DNA of 64,000 nucleotides, taken from contig QVOM02000101.1 in assembly GCA_003586115.2 (NCBI GenBank), positions 26,084,901 to 26,148,900 of the forward strand, given 5' to 3'. A model generated the notes under the pieces. It did not search any database. It saw nothing but the letters and a program-made list of their open reading frames with translations, and had not been told where the DNA came from. How positions within the stretch are numbered: the stretch's first letter is position 1; every line of letters begins with the position of its first letter. The translations under genes were made by a program, and so were the position numbers. Source of the stretch: Salvator merianae. Its lineage: Eukaryota > Chordata > Lepidosauria > Squamata > Teiidae. Below, in pieces: positions 34,746-46,974 of the stretch.

Positions 34746-36714
34746 TCTTGGCAAATCTGTTTTTATGAATGGTGGGTTCACTTAAGAGTAAAGTTGACAG
34801 TATGAGGCGAAGAGGAACGACAAAGAGAAAAGGGGAAGAATTCTACCTAAATCTGCCCTATTTTCCTATAAGAATGCCCTACCCTGGAAGGAGCAGCCAG
34901 TTAGGTTGTTGCCCTCAAAGTTCAGTGTCCTTTGGTCTTCCAGCAGCAACAGCAAGTTGAAGTGATGAGAGGTGGGGCAGAACTTGCCAGGGTAAAGGGT
35001 TTTTCTCAGTTTCTTTGCTTCTTCTCGGAACAGGGAAAATGTTGGTCTTATTGCAGACAGGCTTATCTGACAGGCAAACAAGTAAAAATGCCTGACTTTT
35101 GGTCTAAATACAAGGGCCATGCTGCTGGTCCAGTTCCCCTGTATCTAGGACCTTTATGCCAATTATATCTCATATAGTCAGTATTCATTTTAAAAGATGC
35201 AGATTTCCTCAACTCCTGCTCTACAGACAAAAACCTGTGTTGCAATATTTTCCTTTCTTGCTTGCTAGAAAGGAGGCTTGTGTTTTAAAAGCATATTTTT
35301 AGATCTTTCATATGGTTTGCTGATCATAATTCTGTACTTCCAGCCCAAATGTCAGCAATATACTGTCAGAATATTGATTCTATATTAGCCATAAGCTAAT
35401 GCCAGTATTCTCTAGTCTTAACAATTTCCTGTTTCCTGTATTATGGTTATTTTGTTTATGCTGAATGGAAAGTTACTGAAGTACGTCAACATCCAGCTTC
35501 ATAGATTTGTTATGGCTAGTGTGTTACAGATAACAGTATTTCCTATCCGTGAGAACCTTAGCTTGAGAGCTTATCTATTCAATAACAATGTATTACAATA
35601 ACAGTGATGTGATGCTATATGAGTTCTTTATAGATGGATGCTATATTCATTCATTCTTCATTCATTCATTATGAGCTGATGATTATGTGTGACTATATGA
35701 CAATGAATGCAACTCTTGTAACCATGTTTCCTGATTTTACTTTACTGAAGATATTCTAATACTGCTACCATAATGTGCAGTGCAACTGTATTTTATCCTA
35801 CTTAGCTATTTTTACTATGGAACTAAGCAACAATAAAGACTGAGCTTTGTAGTCAACTCTGCTACTCACAGAGTTTATTTTTCTACTTCACGGGAATGAC
35901 TCATCAGTCTTCCGCACAAAGAAATGCGCACTCTGACATATACTAATTGCACAGTATTCAAATAATGTCCAGAGGTATGTGCCTTGGCAGAGCCCTGTCT
36001 TGGTTGGCACTTCCCTTTCAATGTAGGGGATTCTGGGAAACATATATGTACATCAGATGCTGCTTTGACTGCCATCAATACATCGGTAGGGCTGAAAGTT
36101 AGGGGTACAGTTAAATTTTATGACAATGGACTGTTTTAGTTCCTCTTGATGAGACACCCATACAAAACCTATTCTAGGACAAAAGAGTCAGAGAGTCATA
36201 CAAAACAATGAAAGACTCCAGAATTTTTGGAAGAAATATTTGGGCAACAGTTTACTGACCTAAAACCAGAATATGTATTTATGGTTTATATTAGGTCCAT
36301 CCACATAGTCTTTTATCCCATTATTACTGTTTAGGAGAACCCTGAATGAAATAGAAGTTTTGTCTCCACAGCTGTGGTAGAAGATGTCTAGAAGTGAGTC
36401 CTCTTGATGACTCACCCACCTTCCATGATGCTGGGTACTTCTTTTCATCACATCTCCTACATGAGAGCATCTGAGGAAGTATTGGACAAAGTCTTTGCCC
36501 AGAGAGTGTGGTGCCCTCACCTCCAGGTGTTTCAAATGGGCAACATGCTCTTTGGTGGGTGCTCCATATTACCAAACATACAAACTCTAAGCCTCAGATG
36601 CTTTGCCTGGGCATCTGGTGCTATGCATGGAGACACAGCCAGATTGGTTTATGACAGTGCTGCAGTGCTATTATAATCAAGCAAAATATGTTCCTACTCC
36701 CTCTAAATGTGGTC
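34746..36714. other. Long non-coding stretch
   Basis: No gene recognised. CATTCATTC repeats occur near 35650-35670. An AATAAAG followed by TGAGCTTTGTAGTC near 35830 could be an old LTR end, but this is not supported by termini. Confidence 0.45.
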
Positions 36715-36845
36715 CTGCCAGGGTGGGAGGGAGGGAGAGGGATTTTAATATATGTTTTAGTAATTGTTTTATCATACGTTGTGACCCACCCTGGGTCCTC
36801 CCGGTGAAGCGTGGAATACAAATGTCATAAATAGATTAAATTAAA
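36715..36845 (+). repeat. L2-type LINE 3' end
   Basis: Reads TTGTTTTATCATACGTTGTG then ACCCACCCTGGGTCCTCC and AAGCGTGGAATACAAATGTC followed by A-rich sequence. This is the sense 3' UTR end also seen at 51790-51887 in the large L2-type copy (TGTGATCCACCCTGG, GGCAGGATAGAAGTC). Only the last 130 bp is present. Confidence 0.6.
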
Positions 36846-37004
36846 ACATAAATTATCTACTTATTACATGGTGTGTAATTTTATTTATGTCTTAAAATAC
36901 TGTATTGCAAAATGACACACCACATACGTAACTGCTTCCCTATTTCAGAACATCCTCTATAAAACTTTAAGTGTATATACAAAACAATACAAAGATAGAC
37001 AGAT

Positions 37005-37049
37005 AGATACATACATACATACATACATACACACACACATACATACACA
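37005..37049. repeat. (ATAC)n/(AC)n microsatellite
   Basis: GATA, ATAC and AC repeats over about 45 bp. Confidence 0.9.
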
Positions 37050-37254
37050 GCTTTGTATTGTTTTTGAAAACATCTCCCCATAGCATGCTGCTTTGTATTT
37101 TAAAGGAACATAGCACTTTATTTATTTGCATTTTTATCCTGCCCTGTACCCAAAGGTCTCAGGGCAGGTTACAACAATTAAAACAACAACAACAAGTCAT
37201 AAAAGGCACACAATAGAAACAGTAGTCTGAAAGTAGGGAGGGAAAGCTGTACCT

Positions 37255-37983
37255 TTAGCCAAAGGCAAGGGTAAATAGGTGCATCTTTATTGCTCTCCTA
37301 AAGACGTAAAGTGAAGAAGCTTGACACACCTCAGGGGGAAGAGTGTTCCACAGACTGGAGGCCACCACTAAAAAGGCCCTATCCTGGATGCCCACCCCTT
37401 TAGCTATTGAAGGCAGTGGTACAACCAGGAGGGCCTCATCTGCAAATCCTAAGGCACGGCCAGGCTGATATGGGAGAAGACGCTCCTTTAGGTATTTGGG
37501 GCCCAAACCATTTAGGACCTTATAGGCTAAAGTTAATACCTTGAATTGGGCTCGGTAGTGAATTGGCAGCCAGTGCAGCTCTTTTAAGACCGGCATGATA
37601 TGCATCCGGCCAGCTGTTCCAGTCAGCAGTCTTGCTGCTGCTTTCTGCACCAGTTGCAGCTTCCAAACCATCTTCAAGGGCAGCCCCATGTAAAGCGTGT
37701 TACAGTAATCCAATCTGGAAGTTACCAAAGCATGGATTACTGTGGCCAGATTATCTCTGTCCAAAAGGGGTCGTAGTTGGCAAACCAACCATAGCCGGAG
37801 ATATGCATTCTTGGCCACCGCCTTCCCCTGAGTTTCAAGTGTAAGCGTAGAGTCCAAAAGTACACCCAGATTCTGCACCTGTCCTTTCCAGGGCAAAGCA
37901 ACCCCATCAAGGATCAGATGCCTTCCAACTTCATGGACCCAAGACCCACTGACACAAAGCACCTCCGTCTTATCTGTATTCAT
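37255..37983 (-). pseudogene. L2-type ORF C-terminal domain
   Basis: 242 codons, the longest clean piece of this copy. It starts just after the RT catalytic region (NTDKTEVLCV) and contains LGVLLDSTLTLE, QLRPLLDRDNLATVIHALVT, SRLDYCNTLYMGLPLKMVWK, the LHWLPI block, and ends FRRAIKMHLFTLAFG with a stop close to the expected ORF end. The first residue is not a true start. Confidence 0.88.
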
Positions 37984-37999
37984 CTTCCATTTATTGGCC

Positions 38000-38914
38000 C
38001 CTCATCCAGCCCATTACTGCTTCCAGGCACCTGTCCAACACTTCAACCACCCATCCTGATTCAGATGGCACAGATATGTAGAGCTGGGTGTCATCTGCAT
38101 ATTGATGACATCTGACTCCACATCTCCTGATGACCTCACCCTATGGCTTCATATAGATATTGAAAAGTATGGGAGATAAAATCGCCCCCTGAGAAACCCC
38201 ACACCTGAGTTCCCAGGATTACAAGCAGGAATCCCCCACAACTACCTTCTGGAATCGGCTTCGGAAATAGGAGCAGAACCACTGTAACACAGTGCCTCCA
38301 GCTCCTAAACTCCATAGTCTCTCCAGAAGGATATCATGATCAATGGTGTCAAAAGCCGCTGAGAGAACCAGGAGAACCCATAGGGATGCATTCCCCTTGT
38401 CTTTCTCCTGGAGACGGTCATCAAGTAGGCCAACCAAGGTGGTTTCTGTGCCATAACCAGGCCTGAAGCCAGACTGAAATGGGTCTAGATAATCAGCTTC
38501 TTCCAAGCATGCTTGCAGTTGAACAGCTACGGCACTCTCTGACATCTTGCTCAAAAATGGTATGTTGGCCACCAGGGGATAGTTGTTTAAATCATCTGGA
38601 TTCAGAGAGGATTTATTGAGAAGGAGCCATACCACCACCTCTTTAAGAGCCAGCAGGGCCACCCCATTTCTCAAGGAGGCATTTACTACTCCCTGGACCC
38701 ACCCAGTCATACCCTCCTTGCCAGCTTTTATCAACCAAGAAGGGCAAGGATCTGGAGGACATGTAGTAGGTCGAACTCTAGCAAGCAGCTTGTCCATATC
38801 CTCAGGCCGCAATAATTGAAACTGATGCAAAGTAACTGAACCAGACAGTTCTCCAATCCAATCCCTCACGAGTCTGAGCAACTTTGCCCTCAAAATGCCT
38901 TGCAAATTAATCAC
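38000..38914 (-). pseudogene. L2-type reverse transcriptase, catalytic Asp lost
   Basis: The clean frame 38219-38914 has 231 codons: QFQLLRPEDMDKLLARVRPT, LDPFQSGFRPGYGTETTLV, then LLVLSAAFDTIDHDILLERL. In the sister copy (49713-50231) the same place reads LLDLSSAFDTIDH, so here the first catalytic Asp is Val (residue 183). The second catalytic motif YADDTQ lies further on at about 38086-38102, beyond a stop. Dead RT. Confidence 0.85.
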
Positions 38915-39248
38915 AGCAGATATTACAAGGCAATTGCCCTTGTTTTCTTGGGCATGATTTTATAAGGCCATTTACTACTCGGAAGAGCTCTGCTGGATGG
39001 TTACTCGAGGACGCAATGGTGGCAGAGAAATAAGACCTTTTTGCTGCCATCACTGCCACATGATAGGCACAATAATGTCTTCTACTCAGTGTTCGGTCAG
39101 ATTCACAGTGGGATTTACACCATCTGCACTCTAGCTGTTGACCTTCCCGTTTCATTGCTCGTAACTCCGTGGAATACCAGGATACATTATGGGCTCTACA
39201 CATATGCCGAGGGCACTTGGCAGCAATCATGTCGATGGCCCTGTTCAT
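38907..39248 (-). pseudogene. L2-type linker domain between endonuclease and RT
   Basis: 113 codons with ELRAMKREGQQLECRWCKSH and CESD, then SNHPAELFRVVNGLIKS and CPRKQGQLPCNICCD. The same sequence with stops is present at 47759-48184 in the plus-strand copy. Overlaps the RT frame slightly owing to a frame change. Confidence 0.8.
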
Positions 39249-39437
39249 CTCCTGATTCTAGAGAGGCACCAGAGTCTCAGCAGGAACGTCATCCGTGCCA
39301 ACTGGAAAATCCCCCAAAGAATTCAGGAATTGAGCAGATTCCATAAGTCTCTGGGGGCGGACCATCTCAATGGATCCCCCACCCCTACGGAGGGGAGCTG
39401 TCACTGTCAGTCCAAATTTTACCAGGGAATGATCTGT

Positions 39438-39752
39438 TCATGGCAGTGGGCTTATCATCAGACCTCCTATCAATGGATTCTCATCAGTCGGCTCTGTGGC
39501 AAAGACCAGATCGAGGGTATGGCCTACTGTGTGAGACAGTCCCATAGTTGTCATGGAGGCCATGAAGAACTGAGCTGGTCCACTGAGGATAGTCTCCGCA
39601 TGGATGTTAAAATCTCCCAAAACCACTGTGGCAGGGGCCTCCAATACCACATCAGAGATCACCTCAACCAGCTCAGATAGGGAGGCAGCTGGGCAGCGGG
39701 GTGGGCAGTACACCAGCAACATCCCTATTCTGTTTCTCCGGCCCAGTAACAA
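39438..39752 (-). pseudogene. L2-type endonuclease fragment
   Basis: 104 codons containing GMLLVYCPPRCP and VVLGDFNIHAE (the GDFN-type endonuclease motif), then HTLDLVFA. The upstream part (about 39760-39950) reads ITETWIDELDGPSF in another frame before the truncation point. Confidence 0.8.
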
Positions 39753-39950
39753 GAACAGTCCCTCAAACCCAGTCGTAGAGCAGATTGGTCATCTGGTAAG
39801 AGAGATGGAAGTCCTATGGACTACAGCAATACCCCCTCCCCTCCCTACCGGTCTGGAACATTGCTGCACCAAGTAGCCTGGGGGACAAAGCTGGGTAAAA
39901 CTAGGCCCATCCAGTTCATCTATCCAGGTCTCAGTAATGCACTTATTTCC

Positions 39951-41529
39951 TGTAATATTTTTCTTAATGATCTTTCCTCCTTTTAGCTAAAGTAAATTAA
40001 TTGTATCCTTATTGAAAGAAATTATTTCTTTCATAGTTAGTTGTCCTTCTTCAACTTGATTTCCAAATGTTAATTTTCCCTTTGCATGGTTCCAGATTGT
40101 ACCATTGATAAGAAAAGATTATACTTGTGTCAACTGCAATTAAACTGTATCCAATTTAAATTAGTTTTTGTTATCTTTCTTTGTATTTCATTCATTTTTT
40201 TGTTTGTTTGTTTTAATCTTTTTGAAGAAATCTTATTTTAATAGGCCATACAAATATTGTTGCTCTTTTCATAAGTCCTCATCAACCATGAAATTCAGAA
40301 TGAAGTTAGCCTGGAATAATGAGGGATCTATACAGGGCCTGATGTATTCTTTTTATTCATAATTCTGAAGTAGTTCATGTTCTATAAATAGAATGCATTA
40401 GCCATGGCAGAATTATTTTTAACTGTTTCTATAGCTTAATAAATTACCCATACATAATGCTATGCTGTGAGATATTTTCTGGAGATCTGTTTTTTTTTTT
40501 TTGTTTGTTTTTTAGGAATTAAAAAAAAAACCAACAACCCCCCCCCCCAGGGTTTTAAAACGTATGTCTTATGTTACAGCACTGTATTAATTTCAATCTC
40601 CTAATTTCAAATATCTATAAAGAAAACATTTCTGAATTTGTAGTTTGCTTCTTTTTAAAATGAAATGAAATAAAATATCTAATATATTCCAGTATTGTGC
40701 TATGATGGAGCAAGATATAAAATCTGTTCTTAGGTGACATATTGGTAAACATTTATTTAAAAGAGCAAGGGAAAATTCTCAAGGGGGGATCACAGCTGTC
40801 TATCCTATCTGCCCACACTAGGCAGCTGGGCCTAAACTGTTTGGGACCTAAATCTATGGCATAGTTTCTCAACACAGCTTCAGCAGGAAGCAGGAGGGAA
40901 AAGAAGCAAAGAAGTTTCCTCAACCCCCTAGATCCCAGGCGAACATCAGTTTGGTGTGAGAAGAAGGGAGATATTTCACTTGATGCTCCATGATGACCCA
41001 ATGATGGCAGATGAGCAGCTAGTAGATAGTAGCCTATGGTCTCAGAAGAAGAAACAGAGTAAGGATGGATGATCTCATGGTCATTTTTCTTCAGCAGAAA
41101 AACTGGATTTCAGCATGATGAGGGGAGAAAGGCAACCACCTCTGTTTTTCAGCAAAATGAGGGGAACACCTGAAGAACTGGATCAAACTTGAGATTTTTA
41201 TATGCTTTCTTGGGCTATGTTGGAGGAGAAATGGGAGAGATTTAGTCAGAAGGAGTGGACAGAGGAAGCAGGGGCAGATTTCAAAAAGTACTCTTCAGTG
41301 TCATGGAGCTAAGAAGAGAGGAGGGTACAGAAGAGAGTGGGACAGGAAGTTTGAGGAATCCCTCTGAAAAGCAATGGTGGCAGGAATCTGAGCTCAGTTG
41401 CATTTGCTAGTTTATTGTGAGGTAGGAGGAAATGTAAATCAAGGTATCAATAACTCAATCAATTGGACAAACACTGAAAATGACACAGACAGAGTAATAA
41501 TAAAACAGGGGCCATTTTCCCACTTTGAA
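39951..41529. other. Non-coding stretch beyond the L2 truncation
   Basis: AT-rich, with poly-T/poly-A/poly-C runs at 40490-40550. Nothing else recognised. Confidence 0.5.
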
Positions 41530-41945
41530 CTAGTGAACATCAGGGAACATCAGGGATGTTCACTAGCAAAGTGTCTCAGCACTTTGTGGAGGTCCAAATG
41601 ACTGGGAGCAGCCTACAGCTGCTTCTGATAGCTGTGGAGCATTTATTTGTGCTCACAGCTTGACCAGGAACAACTATCTTGCTCCTGGTCAAGTGCCACT
41701 GCCCGCAGGTGCACCTGCATGATCTTGTGATTGTGCCTGTGCATGCCTGTGCACTTCATGGCACTACAGGTTGCCATGGCAGCAGCCAGACACTTCCTGG
41801 CCACTGTCATGGCAAACAATGGAAGCAGAATACCAACATTCACCACGCAATATTGGTATCCTGCTCATATTCAGGCCAAGCATAGCTGGTACAGTGCTGT
41901 GTTGAAGGATCACCTAGACATTAGAATAAGATAATTATCCCATTC
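41530..41945 (-). repeat. Interspersed repeat with terminal hairpins (copy 2)
   Basis: Reverse-complement relative of 5830-6128. It has a terminal hairpin CTAGTGAACATC / GATGTTCACTAG (41530-41566), an internal hairpin CTTGACCAGGA / TCCTGGTCAAG (41660-41692), and CATTAGAAT / ATTCTAATG near 41919-41950. No coding potential. Likely a non-autonomous DNA element. Confidence 0.6.
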
Positions 41946-42690
41946 TAATGTGGCAAGTGCAAAGATGCGCAGAGTTTGCAAACTTTACCCCAAAGTGTTC
42001 GCCAAGTTTACTTACTCAAATTTTTCTTCAACTGCACCCAGAAACAATCAAATGTTAAAGGCAAAGGCAAAGGCAAACACTGGATCAATTCTGTTACATT
42101 GCTCCAGACAATCTGGAACTCTTGGTGCTATTTGTTGTAGCAGAGAACGTGATTGTCTAACCTTAAATAAGCATATTTTCTTCCTTAGTTTTACATGTAA
42201 CTCAAAATGCATAATTGTTGTTATCATTAAAGCATCTGGAATTGGGATGACTTGTTTCAAAAAATATTGGAAACATTAATAACTAAAAGAGGACACAAAA
42301 TGCTCATGTAGGGTGAGCCCTGTCAGGCCAGAAGTTCACTCATTAACATGTCAAACAGTGGGTCAATCAAGCAATCAAGATGTACTGTCAACCTGGACAA
42401 AGCAAATGTTAGTAGTTGTTTTCTGATGTCAGCCAAAACTATACCAGACCACACTGGTTTCCAGAAAAGAACTTTGTTGAGAATTTTAGCAAACTTTACA
42501 GAGGATATATCATGCTGATATAATTTAAGCATTAATACTTTGTTTTAGCTCCAAGCTTACATCCTCCGATTGAATGACAAAGGTTATAGATACAGGGCTT
42601 ACTCCACTGTTATCAAATTGCACAATGCAGAGAAGGGGAGAGAGGGGCTAGCTATCCAAATTCAAGCAGACTTTTTTGTTGTTGTTCCAA
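41946..42690. other. Unassigned stretch
   Basis: Includes a short (GGCAAA)n run near 42060-42076. No gene seen. Confidence 0.45.
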
Positions 42691-43150
42691 AATGGCCTTT
42701 CAGTCACACCCTGTAGTGCCTTATGGTCTTCTGTATTCATACAGCCTTCCAGTACATGTTACATGGGTTCCATGCATTCTTTGCACTGTACACATACATA
42801 CTTGTAATGTCTGTAACAGACTCCCCAGCCCCCACCCCATTTTATGGTTCTGGAATTTATTATCAGCCAATAGATAAAAATTACTCATCTGAATTAAACA
42901 TTAGAATCACGAATATGATAGATCAGCTGATACATTCTGATAAATCTACATACAGCAAGTATGTTAATTATACTGGGATTATGGCACAAAATTTTAAGTT
43001 GGCACATGAAAACAATTCCAAATGTAATTTTAAAAAGAGCCATTTTGCCCATTCTATGGCATGCAGACTGTTTTACCCATACAGCCTTCCAGTGCATATT
43101 ACTTGGGTTCCATGTATGCCTTGCGCTGTTCACATGTATACTTTGTGTGT
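42691..43150. repeat. Two direct copies of an about 80-bp segment
   Basis: CATACAGCCTTCCAGTACAT with GGGTTCCATGCATTCTTTGC (from about 42737) recurs as CATACAGCCTTCCAGTGCAT with GGGTTCCATGTATGCCTTGC (from about 43079), each followed by a CACTGTACACATA/GCTGTTCACATGTA block. The spacing is about 342 bp. Confidence 0.75.
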
Positions 43151-43154
43151 ATGT

Positions 43155-43560
43155 GTCTTTATTATTATTTTAAAATACATAAAACATATATCATTAGACA
43201 TTAATATAAGTAGCCTTCACTCATTAAATGTTGGCATACTCCCTTCTTTGAAAGTTTCTTCTGTATTTCTTATTTCTTGCCCCTCCTGTTTTCTCCATTC
43301 CCTTCTCCTGGCATGTCTTTTTTTCTCTTTATTCTTCAACTTTATCCACAGTCCTGTTTTTCAATGAGTTTCCCAATTTGTCCATCTCAGTGAGATCCAT
43401 CGATTTAATCAACCAGTCATCTACCAAGGATATTTTATCATCATCCCATTTTTATGCATAGACAATTCTAGCTGCAGTTAAAATATACTGAATTAAAACA
43501 TTAACATTATCAAAATTGTCCACTACTATACCTAATAAATAAAACTCTGGTTTAAAAGGA
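43155..43560 (-). mobile_element. L1 LINE 3' fragment, antisense
   Basis: The block 43370-43560 matches the L1 fragment at 14335-14530 (CAATTTGTCCATCTCAGTGA, CTAGCTGCAGTTA, ATTAAAACATTAAC, CCTAATAAATAAA). The rest towards 43155 is a T-rich 3' UTR in antisense. Confidence 0.65.
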
Positions 43561-44530
43561 TTTTTTTATTATTATTATTATTTTAAATTGAAACATTAAC
43601 AAGGAGAGTGAGAAGGAAAAATACAATACTATTACAACAGCAAAACATCATAACTTAAAAACAAACCTGACAAAAACAGCATTAATACAAACATACAAAC
43701 AGAAGATCACAGATCACCATTCCATAAAAAGGGAGGGGAAAGAAAGGCAGGAAGCAGAATTTCAGGATCCTGAGCAGAAGGCAAAAACTTTCTTCCAAAA
43801 AAGCAAGTGTTGACAAATAATGGACTCCAGATTTCTGAAAAAAAAGGTCTTGAGAATAAGTCCTTGAAAGATATTCATTTGAAAGGTAATTGATTCCATA
43901 ATGGCTAGGTCCCAAATTGATGGTGAAACCAAAATTGGAGAGAGAGGGAGGAGGAGTTTTTCCAAGAGGTAACAATAACTTGTTTAGCAGCTAGCAAAGC
44001 AAAATCTATAAAAGACTTGTGAGTCAGAGATTCACTGCTACCACAATAAAAATGAAGTAAGCAAAGTCCAGGAGTCAAAGTCACTCTGTACTGAAGAAAT
44101 TTAAATAAATTTTTGCCAACCTTTTCCCAAAAAGCATCAATAATAGGACATGACCAATAAGCACATGAAAAGTACCAATCAAATTATACTTATGCCAACA
44201 TAGGAGGGGAAGGTGCAGGATCATTCTTGATAAGAGTCTAGATGTGCAATACCAATGAAAAGTAGTTTAAGGGATAATTGTTTTGCTGGAGTGGACTTGA
44301 AACAAGGAAGTTTGTAAGTGATTGTTTTATTTCAATTTTCCAGGAATATTTTGCAATTATAGGTGCTAGACCTGTGAGGAATTTGAATGGTGATAATTGT
44401 AGGGGCATGATCTGAAAGCAAAAAAGGGCCAATGGAGGTGGTAACTAAATGTGGAGACAAAACATTTGAAACAACAATTTAATCAATAGTATAAACTTGG
44501 ATAAGTAAGTATATTCACTGTTAGACTTAT
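43561..44530 (-). mobile_element. L1-clade LINE, RT deleted, antisense
   Basis: Minus strand: an endonuclease C-terminal remnant (44390-44520) reads TSIGPFLLSDHAPTIITIQI, then after a short unassigned piece the sequence jumps to CAYWSCPIIDAFWEKVGKNL (about 44090-44165), LTPGLCLLHFY and LLAAKQVIVTSWKN, the L1 ORF2 terminal region. The whole RT between them (more than 1.5 kb in an intact element) is missing. The 3' end is A/T-rich at 43561-43600. Confidence 0.65.
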
Positions 44531-46902
44531 CATACATCTTCTCACTCCTCCCCTTTCTAGATTAAAAAAAAAGGACAGCAAGAGAGGAACTGGAGAAATC
44601 AGCTTCACTGTTTATTCACTGAAGCAAAGCAATAAATGGTTATTGTAACATATGATTGTTCAGGGGAGAAACTAAAAATATAGAAACTTACATTTGAGTG
44701 ATGGCTAGATGAGACAAGACTTAGCAGGAAGCAAACCAATTATTGTTTTAACGCTGAGAAATGGATCCAAAGGAGGGCAGAAAAGTAATGAGGCACAGGG
44801 ATGGAAATAAAGTGGTGTATGGCATGGGTAAGGCAGCACAGAAGTGCTCTAACCAGAGAACATGTGGCAGCACAGTTCAAAGGTGCTTAAAGGAAAGGAT
44901 ATTTTAATTGGAATACCTATCGTGAAAGCTTAAGGGTTGTTTTTGTTCAGAAGCCAATGGGTTCTGCTTCCATATCAGGATTTTAACCAAATGACTACAC
45001 ATATAAGGATGGTAATAGAAAGTCTGCCCTAAACTACATCAAATTATTCTTTTGACAACATCAGTTTGCTATGTTACAATGAATGTTGTAGGCAAACATG
45101 GGAAAAGGCCGGTACACTATTTTTTTGCTTCCAAAACACTAATTTACTTCTCTTGATTGGTATTACTATAATGATGCAATAAAATGATCACATCACTTGA
45201 ACTGCATTTAGAGACAGGGAAGGGGTGGCATTGGGGTGCACACACTCAGAAGACATTTTTTGTCTCAATCCATCCCAGGGATCTGAAAAAAGTATCTTGC
45301 CAAAGGAGCATGAAGAGCTCTAAGGGTATGTTTATAGCACTGAATGCATTTAGGATAGTAAGTGCCAGAACCAGGGACATTTTTCTGGTGGACATAGCCA
45401 AAGGAGCAGGAGGAAACAATTTTTCCAACATTCAGAAAGTGTTTGCAATGGCACAATCATATGGTCCATGAGAACTGTCTTTTTTGACGGTCTATCATAG
45501 CAGCACCAGCAACTATCTTAGTCAAAATTTTGGATAAATGTTTCTTTTTTAATAAAAAGTACTTTGTGCACAAAGTTTGCTGAACCAGACAAATCTCTTC
45601 TTAGAAACATATATAAAGGTTCCATCCTAAAAGTGCCTTATTGGAAATTATTGCACTTAAAACCCAAAATGTTTACTATTAATCTTCCTGACAAGTGCTC
45701 ATTTTGCTTAGAATGTCCAGAGACAATTATGCCTATATCATAGAACTACAGACAACTTCTGAATTACAGTTACACCAAGATGTCCAGTAAAAATATCAAC
45801 AATGAATAACACCCAAGAACATACTTACCATAGACTTGAAACATATGTTAGCCTGTAACAAGTGTTTTTAAAAAAGAGATACAACACATATAAACTATGT
45901 GCACTTACACTTGTATAAAATTGTCCCTCCTTCTCCTCCCAATAATTCTCCTCCCAATAATTCAATGTTTTGAAATCCATTTTTTTTTTAATTTCTGTAC
46001 ATAGAGATTGCATCTGCTATTGATTAAGAAAGATTATATTAGGAATCATACAAAAAGTGAATGTAACAAAAGAAAAGTCTGTGCTGGAGGCTGTGCTTTC
46101 ATACTGAATAGGAAGATGTCCTCTTTTGTAGTGAACAATCCTCTATTTTGAAGTGCATAAGTAGCTAAATGATGGGGTTTTTTGGTTTAAACATGATATC
46201 ACATCAAAATTAATTTGAATTCTTAGGGTACAGTTTTGAAATATTGACTCCAAATGCTAAAAACTCCAATATCTCTAGTAATTGATTTCAACTGTGGCCC
46301 TTATTTATTTAATATATTATGCTCAGAGGTCCCATCTTGGGGCAATTCTGCACTAATGGTCCAGTCTACAGGCCTTCTTTCTACATTCTGATGTGATCTA
46401 AGGGAGGCAGGGCCTCCCTTACAACATGTACCCTCCACCCATACAACATGTCTTGGTCCAGACTACCAATAGACCCCTTTTTGAGATCTACCATCATACT
46501 GGACCACAGAGGTGTGGTATACTGGCATAACACAGGGGTCCCATTTCAGTGACACAATATGGCATGCTGTCAAAATGGGTCCCCCAGAGCTCTAAAGGCC
46601 ATGAACTTTTGTTCCTGGCATTTGAAGCATCCAGAGGCCTCCCGTGCCAGCTCCAAAGCTGGAGTGAGTTTCAAAGCTGGCATGGGGGCTGGCCCATTCC
46701 AACAGGTCATGGATTGCCTATTCTGTTATATGAGCTGGTTTATTCTGGGGAAATTAGCCTCCATTTCATACAACTTTGGGATCGTATAGCAATAGAATTT
46801 ATTTCATAAACAATTGACTTGGCATGGATTCCAAAGGGAGGGAGGACAAAAGGGAGAGCCTAAACTGTTTGGAGTTTCAAAACTAAACAATCTTTATTGA
46901 AG
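44531..46902. other. Non-coding stretch with one protein-like frame
   Basis: Contains an open frame at 45184-45471 (+) discussed in the findings, a perfect 15-bp tandem duplication at 45931-45960, and a moderately GC-rich patch at 46330-46780. No gene could be named. Confidence 0.4.
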
Positions 46903-46938
46903 GGGAGAGGGAGAGAGAGAGAGAGAGAGGGAGAGAGG

Positions 46939-46974
<36 letters not shown>
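46903..46974. repeat. (GA)n microsatellite
   Basis: About 70 bp of GA repeats with a few GGGA variants. Confidence 0.95.

Larger units (their letters stand above)
37115..39950 (-). mobile_element. L2-type LINE, 5'-truncated, antisense
   Basis: Minus-strand non-LTR element running from within the endonuclease (ITETWI near 39945) to an A/T-rich 3' end near 37115. Protein order: endonuclease, linker with a CRWCKSHCESD motif, RT with YADDTQ, and a C-terminal domain with TSRLDYCNTLYMGLP and LHWLPIHYRAQFKVL, followed by DRAFLVVASSLWNTLPPEV. This C-terminal pattern is that of the L2 clade. The reading frame is broken several times. It is homologous along its length to the copy at 47745-51887. Confidence 0.85.

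Noticed and set aside
46531..46800. hAT/Charlie element starting CAGGGGTCCC
   Set aside because: Only one end resembles such a terminus; no matching right end or 8-bp duplication was found.
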